From DATFAS01 sp035254305 (GTDB lineage: Bacteria; Bacillota; Bacilli; Aneurinibacillales; RAOX-1): 32,617 bases of DNA. Positions within the stretch are counted from its first letter, which is position 1, and each line of letters begins with the position of its first letter. The position numbers were made by a program, and so were the translations under genes. Location: contig DATFAS010000117.1 in assembly GCA_035254305.1 (NCBI GenBank), positions 1-32,617 of the forward strand, read 5' to 3'. The notes under the pieces were generated by a model, which was given only the letters and a program-made list of their open reading frames with translations, did no database searches and was not told the origin of the DNA. Below are positions 1 through 7,194 of the stretch, piece after piece.

Positions 1-19
1 GCACACCCTATATAAGCTA

Positions 20-36
20 GCACCCACGCCGGGTGC
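20..36. repeat. Small inverted repeat at window edge
   Basis: GCACCC and GGGTGC arms enclose a 5-nt loop, just before the stronger terminator at 39-78. It may belong to the end of a gene lying outside the window. Nothing else can be said. Confidence 0.4.
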
Positions 37-38
37 AC

Positions 39-78
39 CCAAAGAAAAAACCGGGCAATAGCCCGGTTTTTTCTTTGG
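39..78. terminator. Bidirectional intrinsic terminator
   Basis: An 18-bp perfect stem (39-56 with 61-78) has an AATA loop and A-rich and T-rich flanks, so it works on either strand. It closes the minus-strand Spx-family gene that ends at 92, and probably also a plus-strand gene from outside the window. Confidence 0.9.
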
Positions 79-91
79 TACCTTATTCACA

Positions 92-436
92 TTAAGCCAA
101 CAATTCCTCCATTGCATTCCGATCATACCCAATAATGAGTCGATCCTCATCAATTAGAATAGGACGGCGAAGTAATCTTGGCTCCTCACTTAGCATTTGG
201 AGTATCTCTGAAACAGTTAAATTTTCAATATCTATTGTCAACTCCTTGAACGTCCTGCTTCGAGTCGACAAAATATCATCAATTCCGTTATGTGTTTTTT
301 TAATTATAGCTAGTAATTCCTCTTTTGTAGGTGGTTCTCTAAATAAATGTCTCTCCTCGTAGGGGATTTTATTTGCCTTTAGGAAAGATTTTGCCTTCCT
401 ACATGAAGTACAGCTAGGGTATGTATAAAATTTCAC
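92..436 (-). CDS. Spx/MgsR-family RNA polymerase-binding regulator
   Basis: This is an ArsC-like thioredoxin-fold protein of the Spx family. Family members bind the alpha subunit C-terminal domain of RNA polymerase and redirect transcription under thiol stress. The redox switch CxxC is present as C9-T-S-C12 in the motif PSCTSCRKAK. The Spx signatures STRSRTFKEL and LLRRPILIDE are also visible. The protein is 114 aa, shorter than Spx (about 131 aa), and lacks most of the Spx C-terminal tail. The open frame extends to 445, but AGGAGG overlaps that first GTG. The GTG at 436 lies 8 nt after the ribosome binding site and is preferred. The neighbours YqgY and YqgX are next to the paralogue mgsR in B. 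subtilis, so orthology to MgsR is possible, although the sequence reads closer to Spx. The family is sure; which paralogue it is remains open. Confidence 0.88.
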   Translation of the reverse strand: MKFYTYPSCTSCRKAKSFLKANKIPYEERHLFREPPTKEELLAIIKKTHNGIDDILSTRSRTFKELTIDIENLTVSEILQMLSEEPRLLRRPILIDEDRLIIGYDRNAMEELLA

Positions 437-753
437 CAAGAACACCTCCTAAAAAAATATGTTTTTATAAAGAAAATAGTAGGACTAAAATGATTCCACG
501 TTTTATTCATCACCTAGTGCCCTTCTATCGATGATCTATATCAATCCTTCACCATTTCTATTTTACACCAAAAAGTATATTACTTAATTATTACCTATGT
601 CAATAGTGTTAACTAATTACTCTTCTTGCCCTTACCCTTATACCTTTATTACGTTTAGAAACATTGACAAAGTATTGAAATTTACTTGGATAATCAGCTA
701 ACATTTCTACTTTATGCTATCATAGGAAATAATAAGTTAAGGGGGTACATCCC
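437..753. other. Divergent intergenic region, 317 bp
   Basis: This A+T-rich stretch separates two divergent regulator genes and must hold both promoters. I see no convincing ORF, RNA gene or long repeat. The best promoter-like signal is TTGACA at 664-669 on the plus strand. Confidence 0.6.
664..694 (+). promoter_or_regulatory. Possible sigma-A promoter of the SufR-like gene
   Basis: A perfect TTGACA (664-669) is followed either by TGGATA after 17 nt (687-692) or by GATAAT after 19 nt (689-694). Neither combination is ideal, so the -10 assignment is uncertain. The coding start is 60 nt further on. Confidence 0.4.
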
Positions 754-1461
754 GTGGAGAACGATACTTTAAAGCTTACAAGTGTCCTTGCTGATCCTAC
801 TCGTTTTGCAATATACCAAAATATCGTGAGCAGCCATAGGCAGGTTACTGTACAAGAAATCGCAGATCGATTTGAAATTCACCCAAATGTCGCGCGTTTA
901 CATTTGACCAAGCTTGAAGATGTGAATCTACTCACTTCCTGTTCGGACAAAACAGGAAAGGGAGGTAGACCAAGTCGACTATACTCTATCTCCGAACAAG
1001 TTGTTAATTTACAATTTCCACCTCGTGACTATCAGCTATTAGCTGAAATTGCTATCGATTCTCTCATTTCTCTTGGTGAACTTGGCCAGAAGGCACTCCG
1101 TGATATGGGACACCGTTTTGGCTATGAAGCAGCCAAACGAGCCATTGAAAATGACAAAATTAATTTAGATAATTGCACTGCAGAACAGAAATTAAATTTT
1201 ACTCGCCGTCTTATTTATGCACAAGGTCTTAATCCTGAAGTTGAACTTATCGACGATAATACAATTAAATTCCGCATTTATAACTGTACTTTTAAAGAAG
1301 CAGCAAAAAAATTACCTGATCAGATCTGTCAAATGCATCAAACATTTCTTCGAGGAATCTTCGAGACCTTTTTTGGAAATGTTACATTAATAGAAGACAA
1401 TTCCATTATGGGTGGTTGCCAATCATGTGACTATACCCTTCTCCAAAGGGCTGATCAATAA
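754..1461 (+). CDS. SufR-like HTH transcriptional regulator (COG2345 type)
   Basis: The N-terminal 70 residues form a winged helix-turn-helix of the ArsR/DeoR kind (LADPTRFAIYQNI, then VTVQEIADRFEIHPNVARLHLTKLE, then GRPSRLYSI). The C-terminal half resembles SufR-like regulators. It has cysteines in the pattern NC...ICQMH...GGCQSC near residues 174, 188 and 222-225, which could hold an iron-sulfur cluster or another metal. SufR proteins control iron-sulfur cluster assembly genes, but no suf genes lie in this window, so the target is unknown. The protein is 235 aa. The GTG start at 754 follows an AAGGGGGT ribosome binding site. It lies divergent from the Spx-family gene and 120 bp upstream of DUF2626. 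DNA binding is well supported; the cluster is inferred. Confidence 0.75.
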   Translation: MENDTLKLTSVLADPTRFAIYQNIVSSHRQVTVQEIADRFEIHPNVARLHLTKLEDVNLLTSCSDKTGKGGRPSRLYSISEQVVNLQFPPRDYQLLAEIAIDSLISLGELGQKALRDMGHRFGYEAAKRAIENDKINLDNCTAEQKLNFTRRLIYAQGLNPEVELIDDNTIKFRIYNCTFKEAAKKLPDQICQMHQTFLRGIFETFFGNVTLIEDNSIMGGCQSCDYTLLQRADQ

Positions 1462-1506
1462 GTAATTTTACTTTACCGTAGTTCATAAAACTGACAAATC
1501 CGGGAA

Positions 1507-1535
1507 TTTACATCCCAAATTTTCTCCATTATAAT
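1507..1535 (+). promoter_or_regulatory. Sigma-A-type promoter of yqgY
   Basis: TTTACA (1507-1512) and a perfect TATAAT (1530-1535) are separated by 17 nt. They lie 46 nt upstream of the DUF2626 start. The block TCCATTATAATGAAA recurs as TCCATTATAATGAAA upstream of the glutaredoxin gene. Confidence 0.7.
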
Positions 1536-1581
1536 GAAACTGGTATGTTCAAGGATTTGTAACATAAAGGAGGGAAATTGA

Positions 1582-1860
1582 ATGGATCGCATGTTTCGCG
1601 TATTAGGGTTCTGGACCTTAATGTTTGCGTTAATGGCCATGTGGGGTGGATTAACTAATATGGCTTTAATCTTTTTTGCGCAAACAGCTGTCTTCGTGGC
1701 ACTCAGCTATATAAATCTTACAGAAAGAACTTATATGCTTATCTTTGCAGCATACATGGTATGTTCTTTCATCGGATTCTTCTATTATGCTTTCTTCATG
1801 ATGCCATTAGGTGGTGGTGGAGAAACAAAAGAAGCCCTATCTGCTCTATTAACTTTATAG
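1582..1860 (+). CDS. yqgY: DUF2626 family membrane protein (YqgY)
   Basis: This is a 92-aa, strongly hydrophobic protein with about three predicted membrane segments, at roughly residues 8-32, 36-42 and 48-72, and a glycine-rich GGGG turn near residue 78. It matches the small DUF2626 family typical of Bacillales, represented by YqgY of B. subtilis. The function is unknown. The start is well fixed by AAAGGAGGG followed by ATG at 1582. It has its own promoter at 1507-1535 and its own terminator at 1899-1924, so it is monocistronic. YqgX lies two genes away, which is consistent with the yqgX-yqgY neighbourhood of Bacillus. Confidence 0.8.
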   Translation: MDRMFRVLGFWTLMFALMAMWGGLTNMALIFFAQTAVFVALSYINLTERTYMLIFAAYMVCSFIGFFYYAFFMMPLGGGGETKEALSALLTL

Positions 1861-1898
1861 GGTGATCAGGCAGTAAGAGGTTTTGTAATACATAAAGA

Positions 1899-1924
1899 AG
1901 CTCGCATTTTGCGAGCTTTTTTTT
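1899..1924 (+). terminator. Intrinsic terminator of yqgY
   Basis: Arms AGCTCGC (1899-1905) and GCGAGCT (1911-1917) enclose a 5-nt loop and are followed by a run of T. The T run overlaps the stop codon of the convergent methyltransferase gene. Confidence 0.88.
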
Positions 1925-3074
1925 AAATCCAAGATCTTTTTTGCAACTTGGTTAGATCTCGGGAACAATTCCCTTTTGCTTGAACAAGGACTTTAAATGT
2001 ACTTCCCATTCCACCAGGCATAATTAGCTGTCGAATAGCTCTATTTTTTTTACTCATCATCCCTGCAAATGGATCCGTTTCCTGATGTTCCATAAGCCGA
2101 TCTAAAATACCTCCATTGATTAAAAACTCACTTTGTGAAAATAACCCTAAAGAGTCAATTCCCTGTTTTCTTCCTTCTTCGATCAAAGAAGAAAAATTCA
2201 CATGGGAAGTAATATCCATTTCCCCTGGGCCTATCAACGGATTTTCAAATGCCTGATGATTCTTGTAACACATAATACTTCCTTTACAACGTTCTGAGAT
2301 ATATAATTCCTGACGTTCATATCCATAATCGATTGTCACAATATATCCATCTTGTATTCTTTTAGCAACATTCTCAAGCCACTTCACCCCATCTAGGTTA
2401 ACTTCTAACCGATATCCTTCCATCGATGGAATGCTAGCTTCCTCTATTTGTAGGAAATTCAGTATCTCTTTGTTCTCCAATAAACGTAACCTTTCTATAA
2501 ACGCATTAGCTGTTTCATCCCAACCAACACAAACCTCCCACCATTGCCCAGACCTCCGTTCCACGAGGTGAACTGGGAAGGCATCAATAAGCTCATTGGA
2601 AAAAACAATTCCTTGAATACTTCCTTCGATTGCAGCACTATATTCCTCTAAGCTTTCTGCCCAGATGACGTCATAGTCGCTAAGTGTTTGCATCTGTCGT
2701 GATCGATGATAGCTGCTACGATCAATCATCACAACCTTCAGCTGATTCATGCTGTTTGGATAATGGTGTTTCCACTCTGACAGAACCTGTTTCATCAACG
2801 TCCCATTCCCACCTCCAAACTCAATGAGGTGAATAGGATTTTCAGACGCAATACACTCCCCCATCTCAGTAAATACGCCAGCAAGTATTTCACCAAACAC
2901 AGACCCTACGGATGCATTCGTGTAGAAATCTCCTCCCTTGCCCACCTTTTCTTCATTCCGACAATAATATCCATATGTCGGATGATATAAAGCTAACTCC
3001 ATGAATTGGTAGAAGGATATAGAGGATTCCGGGCTAATGGTTATTAAATTCTTAATCGTCTCTATTAATGACAA
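1923..3074 (-). CDS. MidA/NDUFAF7-family SAM-dependent methyltransferase (COG1565)
   Basis: The product is a class I methyltransferase of the DUF185/MidA family. Mitochondrial members methylate an arginine of a complex I subunit; the substrate in Bacillales is not known. The sequence shows the family N-terminal block FMELALYHPTYGYY followed by GKGGDFYTNASVGSVFGEILA. The SAM-binding loop IEFGGGNGTLMKQ lies near residue 85, followed by VFSNELIDAFPVHLV and the VTIDYGY block. At about 383 aa it is close to the usual family length. The open frame begins with GTG at 3083, but this is only 2 nt after AAGGAG. TTG at 3074 has 11-nt spacing and gives an N-terminus more like the family, so it is preferred with reservation. 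A plus-strand promoter overlaps its leader. Confidence 0.85.
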   Translation of the reverse strand: MSLIETIKNLITISPESSISFYQFMELALYHPTYGYYCRNEEKVGKGGDFYTNASVGSVFGEILAGVFTEMGECIASENPIHLIEFGGGNGTLMKQVLSEWKHHYPNSMNQLKVVMIDRSSYHRSRQMQTLSDYDVIWAESLEEYSAAIEGSIQGIVFSNELIDAFPVHLVERRSGQWWEVCVGWDETANAFIERLRLLENKEILNFLQIEEASIPSMEGYRLEVNLDGVKWLENVAKRIQDGYIVTIDYGYERQELYISERCKGSIMCYKNHQAFENPLIGPGEMDITSHVNFSSLIEEGRKQGIDSLGLFSQSEFLINGGILDRLMEHQETDPFAGMMSKKNRAIRQLIMPGGMGSTFKVLVQAKGNCSRDLTKLQKRSWI

Positions 3075-3110
3075 AACAGGCACATCTCCTTAAAAAAGTA
3101 TTTAACACTA

Positions 3111-3139
3111 TTGACACGTTTGGAATACTATTATATTAT
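3111..3139 (+). promoter_or_regulatory. Strong sigma-A-type promoter with no coding gene downstream
   Basis: A perfect TTGACA (3111-3116), a 17-nt spacer and TATTAT (3134-3139, five of six matches) point toward the plus strand. No open reading frame follows before the terminator at 3224-3259. It most likely drives the small RNA candidate. Confidence 0.6.
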
Positions 3140-3145
3140 AAAGAA

Positions 3146-3259
3146 AGATTAGCCCACATCACATTGTGATGGATTTAGGAATCATCCCTCACCCTATTTT
3201 GTTCTGAATTTAAACCTCCCCCTAAACACAACCTTCTACCCAGAGGGTTGTGTTTTTTT
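3146..3259 (+). ncRNA. Candidate C-rich trans-acting small RNA
   Basis: The segment between the promoter at 3111-3139 and an intrinsic terminator would give a transcript of about 114 nt. It contains a small hairpin with arms CATCAC and GTGATG (about 3157-3171), and then two unpaired C-rich stretches, CATCCCTCACCC near 3183-3194 and CCTCCCCC near 3215-3222. It ends in a 10-bp terminator stem with a T run. C-rich single-stranded motifs that pair with purine-rich ribosome binding sites are the hallmark of Gram-positive sRNAs such as RoxS/RsaE and FsrA, but I do not recognise this as either. The only ORF inside is 12 codons with no ribosome binding site. The assignment is inferred from architecture alone. 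Confidence 0.5.
3224..3259 (+). terminator. Intrinsic terminator after the sRNA candidate
   Basis: A 10-bp perfect stem, AAACACAACC (3224-3233) with GGTTGTGTTT (3246-3255), is followed by four more T. On the minus strand only three T follow the stem, so it favours the plus strand, though it may also weakly end yqgX transcripts. Confidence 0.75.
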
Positions 3260-3279
3260 GGCGGAATAAATAATGTTAT

Positions 3280-3915
3280 TTATCTTAAAAGCCCAGCAAT
3301 ATACGGATTATGTAATTTTTCTGCACCTATTGTTGTTTGCGATCCATGTCCTGGTTGACACAAGATATGATCATCAAGAACCATAAGTTTGTCTAGGATA
3401 CTTGCATTCAATAATTGATAATTTCCTCCAGGTAAATCCGTCCTACCTATCGATCCTGCAAATAATGTATCCCCACTAAACAGGGTTTCATCAATTAGAA
3501 ATGACGATCCTCCTGGAGTATGCCCAGGTGTATGTATAACCGATATAGTTAAACCAGCAATATCTAAAACTTGCCCGTCAACTAATTCATTCTCAGCTTG
3601 GTCAAATGAAAGAAGTTCACTAACATCTGGCCAACGGGAAGATCCATTCCAGTCCGGATCTGAGAGCCAATGCTGCTCTGATTCATGAATATAAACAGGA
3701 GCTTCTGTTTGTTTACGTATTTTTTCAAGGCCTGCAATATGATCAAAATGAGCATGTGTCAGTAGGATAGCCTTCACCTGATAGTTTTTTGCTTTTTCTA
3801 ATAATTTTTCTGGTCTTGCACCTGCATCAATGATGATCGCCTCATTGTTTTTTTCATTTACGACTAGATAACAGTTTGTCTGTAATACTCCTAACGAATA
3901 CTTATAAATTTCCAT
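3280..3915 (-). CDS. yqgX: YqgX-type metallo-beta-lactamase-fold hydrolase
   Basis: This is a glyoxalase II-like metallo-hydrolase. It carries the metal motif THAHFDH (H54, H56, D58, H59), then HTPGHTPGG, then SGDTLFAGSIGRTDLPGG with the bridging aspartate, and a late metal histidine in CQPGHG. These place it in the YqgX/GloB-like group, whose members hydrolyse glutathione- or bacillithiol-type thioesters. The exact substrate is not established here. The open frame reaches 3927, but GGAGG lies inside those first codons, 5-6 nt before ATG at 3915. Starting there gives 211 aa, the same length as B. subtilis YqgX. Its neighbours on the left are the sRNA candidate and the MidA methyltransferase. 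Confidence 0.88.
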   Translation of the reverse strand: MEIYKYSLGVLQTNCYLVVNEKNNEAIIIDAGARPEKLLEKAKNYQVKAILLTHAHFDHIAGLEKIRKQTEAPVYIHESEQHWLSDPDWNGSSRWPDVSELLSFDQAENELVDGQVLDIAGLTISVIHTPGHTPGGSSFLIDETLFSGDTLFAGSIGRTDLPGGNYQLLNASILDKLMVLDDHILCQPGHGSQTTIGAEKLHNPYIAGLLR

Positions 3916-4007
3916 ATGATCCTCCATCTTGCACTCGTATTTTCATTATATTGTATCATAAGCACATCCTTAAGAAAGCTTTTGCAAACTACTTGTATCA
4001 TAAAACA

Positions 4008-4031
4008 AAAAACCCGTATCAACGGGTTTTT
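4008..4031. terminator. Bidirectional terminator after ylaK
   Basis: Arms AAAAACCCGT (4008-4017) and ACGGGTTTTT (4022-4031) enclose ATCA. It sits 10 nt beyond the stop codon of the minus-strand ylaK gene. Confidence 0.88.
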
Positions 4032-4041
4032 CCTTTCATTT

Positions 4042-5376
4042 CTACAGTATATCTGCTGCAAGCTGGGCCAAATTGGATCGTTCCCCTTTCTCCAAACGTA
4101 CATGACCAGCCATTCTTTGATCCTTAAAGCTTTCTACTACATAGGTTAATCCATTATTTGATTCATCCAAATACGGATGGTCAATTTGTTCTGGGTCTCC
4201 CATTAATACAATTTTACTTCCTTCTCCCACACGAGTTAAAATCGTTTTCACTTCATGCTTCGTTAAATTTTGCGCCTCATCAATAATAATAAACTGCTCC
4301 GGAATACTTCTCCCACGTATATATGTTAACGCCTCCACCTGAATGCTCCCCATCCCTGCAAGAATTTTATCAAGGTCTCCCGACTTTTTCGTATTAAATA
4401 GATATTCTAAGTTATCAAATATAGGTTGCATCCACGGCCTTAGCTTTTCTTCCTTTTCACCCGGTAAAAACCCAATATCCTTCCCTAATGGAACAATAGG
4501 TCTTGCTACTAATAGCTTCTTATACAATCTCTCATCCTCTATAAGATGTAATCCTGCAGCCAAAGAGATCAACGTCTTACCCGTTCCTGCTTTTCCGGTT
4601 AACGTTACGAGTGGTATAGTGGAATTTAGTAGCAACTCCATAGCCATCCGCTGCTGGGCGTTACGGGCTTTGATTCCCCAAACCTGTTCTTCATCCCTTC
4701 TTAAAATTTCTAGCCATTTTGTATCCAAACTAACTTTACCTATAGCTGACTGTGATCCACCTAATTCGTCACGCATAATGACAAATTGGTTCGGATAAAA
4801 TTTATAATGTTGAAATACCTTAGCAAGCTCGATACGACTCTTTGAGTAAAATTCTTGAATATGTTTACTCGGAACGGCCATTTTAAGATAGCCTGTATAA
4901 ATATTTGTAAATTCATGTACAACACGATCTGAAAGAAAATCCTCAGCTTTGATCCCAAGGGCATCAGCCTTAACCCGAACTAATGCATCCTTACTAACAA
5001 TGATGACAGGCCTTCCATTCCCCATTTCCTCTTGTTCAGCCAGAATGTTAAGGGCTACAGCAAGTATCCGATTATCATTCGTAGCCTCCCCGAAGTGCTC
5101 TTGCATTCGTACAAAGGATCTGTGATTTAGTTCTACCCTTAAGATTCCACCGTTTTCTAGTGAAACACCACTATGCAGCTTTCCTTTTGTTCGCAGACCA
5201 TCCATCATCCTTGAAACTGTTCTAGCATTTCTCCCAATTTCATCCATATATCTTTTTTTTGAATCAATTTCTTCTAAAACAACCGCTGGAATGATAATTT
5301 CATTATCCTCAAATGCATATATAGCGTTCGGATCTTGCAGTAAAACATTTGTATCCAAGACGTAGATTTTATTCAA
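4042..5376 (-). CDS. ylaK: PhoH-like PIN-ATPase protein (YlaK)
   Basis: The product combines an N-terminal PIN nuclease-like domain (about residues 1-140, beginning MNKIYVLDTNVLLQDP, with its acidic residues) and a C-terminal PhoH ATPase domain. Walker A GKAGTGKT lies at residues 261-268 and Walker B FIIIDEAQN follows, with MGDPEQIDHP behind it. PIN-PhoH proteins are ATP-dependent RNA-unwinding and RNA-cleaving enzymes in the systems studied, and a cytoplasmic RNA role is likely here. The frame is open upstream to 5460, but AGGAGG sits 7 nt before TTG at 5376. That start yields 444 aa, close to YlaK of B. subtilis. It lies divergent from ylaJ, as expected for this neighbourhood. Both domains look complete. 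Confidence 0.92.
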   Translation of the reverse strand: MNKIYVLDTNVLLQDPNAIYAFEDNEIIIPAVVLEEIDSKKRYMDEIGRNARTVSRMMDGLRTKGKLHSGVSLENGGILRVELNHRSFVRMQEHFGEATNDNRILAVALNILAEQEEMGNGRPVIIVSKDALVRVKADALGIKAEDFLSDRVVHEFTNIYTGYLKMAVPSKHIQEFYSKSRIELAKVFQHYKFYPNQFVIMRDELGGSQSAIGKVSLDTKWLEILRRDEEQVWGIKARNAQQRMAMELLLNSTIPLVTLTGKAGTGKTLISLAAGLHLIEDERLYKKLLVARPIVPLGKDIGFLPGEKEEKLRPWMQPIFDNLEYLFNTKKSGDLDKILAGMGSIQVEALTYIRGRSIPEQFIIIDEAQNLTKHEVKTILTRVGEGSKIVLMGDPEQIDHPYLDESNNGLTYVVESFKDQRMAGHVRLEKGERSNLAQLAADIL

Positions 5377-5627
5377 TATCTCGCCTCCTATAATTCTTCT
5401 CAACTGTCCTGCAAAGAAGCAACTTCTCTTGGAATATTCTGCGTATTTCATTTTATGCAATGAAGGAAAATAATGGTCTGAAATTGGGGAGGGTTTGCTT
5501 TAAGTTTATGATCCAAAAAAAAATATAGACGAGTTAATTTGTGCAAACTTTAGAAAACTATATGCATGATTACTCTTTCCTAGCGAAAAATAAAGGGTAA
5601 AGAGGATAGGAAGGAAGGTTTTGAGAA

Positions 5628-6191
5628 ATGAAAATGACACTCTCTGCTCTATTGCTCGTCTCTGTTTTTTTTACAGGTTGTCAGCTTGGGCGTCCAAATG
5701 AAACCAAACAACCCGCCAGGCAAGGTACGCAAGTCCAACAGGTTCAAAGAGTACCTCAAACAGCAAAAGAAAATGAATTCAATCAAAGCCCAGTGGCAAC
5801 TGCGAGCAGGCTAGTAGAGATTGCTGATAAAGTACCAAATGTCCAACGTTCTACTGCGATTGTTTTCGGCAAAACCGCTGTTGTGGGGATAGACGTAAAC
5901 GGTAAATTGGATCGTGCAAGAGTTGGCACGATAAAATATACAGTTGCCCAAGCTCTTAAGAAAGACCCCCAAGGAGCTAGTGCCATTGTTACAGCGGATC
6001 CAGATATCGTTCAGCGAGTTAAAGAAATGAATGAAGAGGTCAGAAAGGGTCGCCCGATAGCTGGATTTGCCCAAGAATTAGCGGATATCACTGGAAGGCT
6101 AATGCCACAACTACCGAAGGATATATCAGAGAAAAAAATAAATCCAGCTGATCGAATTCAAATCAAAGGAGAAAATCCTCCTAATCAATGA
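5628..6191 (+). CDS. ylaJ: YhcN/YlaJ-family sporulation lipoprotein
   Basis: A short lipoprotein signal peptide ends in the lipobox FTGC, with C18 as the predicted lipidated residue. The mature part (about 170 aa) carries the YhcN/YlaJ domain, with RLVEIADKVPNVQRSTAIVFGKTAVVGIDV and a later conserved VTADPDIVQRVKEM. Family members are lipoproteins of the spore inner membrane that affect germination. A linker rich in glutamine and arginine follows the lipidated cysteine. AAGGAAGG lies 9 nt before ATG at 5628; a second ATG at 5634 is possible. It lies divergent from ylaK, the same pairing as in B. subtilis. The gene ends at a hairpin shared with the converging flavin-fold gene. Confidence 0.87.
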   Translation: MKMTLSALLLVSVFFTGCQLGRPNETKQPARQGTQVQQVQRVPQTAKENEFNQSPVATASRLVEIADKVPNVQRSTAIVFGKTAVVGIDVNGKLDRARVGTIKYTVAQALKKDPQGASAIVTADPDIVQRVKEMNEEVRKGRPIAGFAQELADITGRLMPQLPKDISEKKINPADRIQIKGENPPNQ

Positions 6192-6222
6192 AAGAAATGC
6201 CTAGCAAGCCTAGGCATTTCTT
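6192..6222. terminator. Terminator between convergent ylaJ and the PNPOx-like gene
   Basis: A 13-bp stem (6192-6204 with 6210-6222) with a 5-nt loop lies right after the ylaJ stop. Flanking T runs are short, so strength is uncertain. Confidence 0.65.
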
Positions 6223-6277
6223 ACTGTATAGCAAAATTGATCAATGATTTGAATCCTTCTTCTACTTAGTGATTGCC

Positions 6278-6733
6278 CTAACTTTTCTTTAATGCAGTCA
6301 TAACCTGTTGATCTAGTTTTTCTGCAGCTAGCTTATCATAAGTTTTCTCATATTGAGGTTCTACCGAAATTTTAGATCCATAGAACATGATATCCCGAAC
6401 TTCAGATATACTAACCTCTACCTTAGCCAGCTTTAAGGGGACGCCCTCCATCTTATCCCTAACAACCTTTGCATCACCCGCAATCGAAAATACTGATCCA
6501 GCACCGATTAGACTTAAAACTACCTGTGGTTTATTATTAATATTGACAACTATACGTGAACGATTATCGACAGCAAAAACAACTGTAGCTGCATTTGGTG
6601 CGTAAATCCATGAAATAGCACTAACATTAGGGGCACCTGTCTCTTGATCAATGGTAGAAAGCAACACGAAACGTTCTTTTTGAAGAAGTGGGAGAAGCTG
6701 TTCATTCAATGAATTAGAAACCGTTTCAGCCAT
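6278..6733 (-). CDS. Pyridoxamine 5'-phosphate oxidase-family protein
   Basis: This 151-aa protein has the FMN-binding split-barrel look of the pyridoxamine phosphate oxidase superfamily. The N-terminal strand reads RFVLLSTIDQETGAPNVSAISWIYAPN, followed by VVFAVDNRSRIVVNINNKPQVVLSLIG, a typical flavin-pocket region. Small stand-alone members bind FMN, F420 or haem and are often of unknown substrate, so true vitamin B6 synthesis should not be assumed. The start at 6733 is fixed by AAAGGAGGAT and 7-8 nt of spacing. It converges on ylaJ. Its position near ylaJ and ylaK suggests it may correspond to B. subtilis ylaL, but I would not assign that name firmly. Confidence 0.75.
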   Translation of the reverse strand: MAETVSNSLNEQLLPLLQKERFVLLSTIDQETGAPNVSAISWIYAPNAATVVFAVDNRSRIVVNINNKPQVVLSLIGAGSVFSIAGDAKVVRDKMEGVPLKLAKVEVSISEVRDIMFYGSKISVEPQYEKTYDKLAAEKLDQQVMTALKKS

Positions 6734-6891
6734 GGTAATAATCCTCCTTTTAGGGTTATTATATTGTTCCCTCTTTCTTGAAGAAACAGTAAATTTGATT
6801 ATTTATTGACTTTTTCCTTCCCTTAATTCCATTATAATGAAAGTGTTAACCTACAACAAATATTTTCACAGGTTGAGAGGAGAATTCCCCC

Positions 6892-7122
6892 ATGTCTGTC
6901 ATTGTGTATACAACCAACCATTGCCCTGAATGTACAATTTTAAAAAAATTTTTACAGGATTATCAGATTGAATTTGTAATTCGTAATTGTTCACAAAATC
7001 CGAGCTTCTCAGAAGAAATCAATCAACTTGGGTTTCTAGGTGTTCCTATCACACTTGTTAATGGCAAAGCCATTCAAGGCTTTAAACCACATGAAATTAT
7101 AGAGGCTCTGGAGGCCATATAA
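6892..7122 (+). CDS. Glutaredoxin-like thiol-disulfide oxidoreductase (NrdH-type)
   Basis: This is a 76-aa single-domain glutaredoxin. It has the active site CPEC (C12 and C15) after the first strand VIVYTTNHCPEC. The cis-proline motif GVPITLV and the C-terminal GFKPHEIIEAL are also present. Such small proteins reduce ribonucleotide reductase or other cytoplasmic partners. The exact partner is unknown, and no nrd gene lies nearby. An AGGAG ribosome binding site sits 9 nt before ATG. A TATAAT at 6833-6838 lies upstream, although the nearest TTGACT (6806) is 21 nt away, so the promoter is only partial. Convergent with the cytochrome c gene, with a shared terminator between them. Confidence 0.88.
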   Translation: MSVIVYTTNHCPECTILKKFLQDYQIEFVIRNCSQNPSFSEEINQLGFLGVPITLVNGKAIQGFKPHEIIEALEAI

Positions 7123-7165
7123 GGCACTAGCCTGATGTGTCATCCTACTTGCCTCATAATTGAGA

Positions 7166-7188
7166 AAAAGCGCCCAAGAGGCGCTTTT
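7166..7188. terminator. Bidirectional terminator between glutaredoxin and cytochrome c genes
   Basis: Stem AAAAGCGCC (7166-7174) with GGCGCTTTT (7180-7188), loop CAAGA. A-rich and T-rich flanks serve both converging genes. Confidence 0.9.
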
Positions 7189-7194
7189 AGATTT

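Noticed and set aside
3224..3259. Treating the hairpin only as the terminator of yqgX
   Set aside because: On the yqgX strand only three T follow the stem, while seven follow on the other strand where a good promoter also lies upstream. A weak dual role remains possible.
4343..4798. 151-aa open frame on the plus strand opposite ylaK
   Set aside because: It is antisense to well-conserved PhoH ATPase coding sequence, has no ribosome binding site, and its translation has no recognisable protein character.
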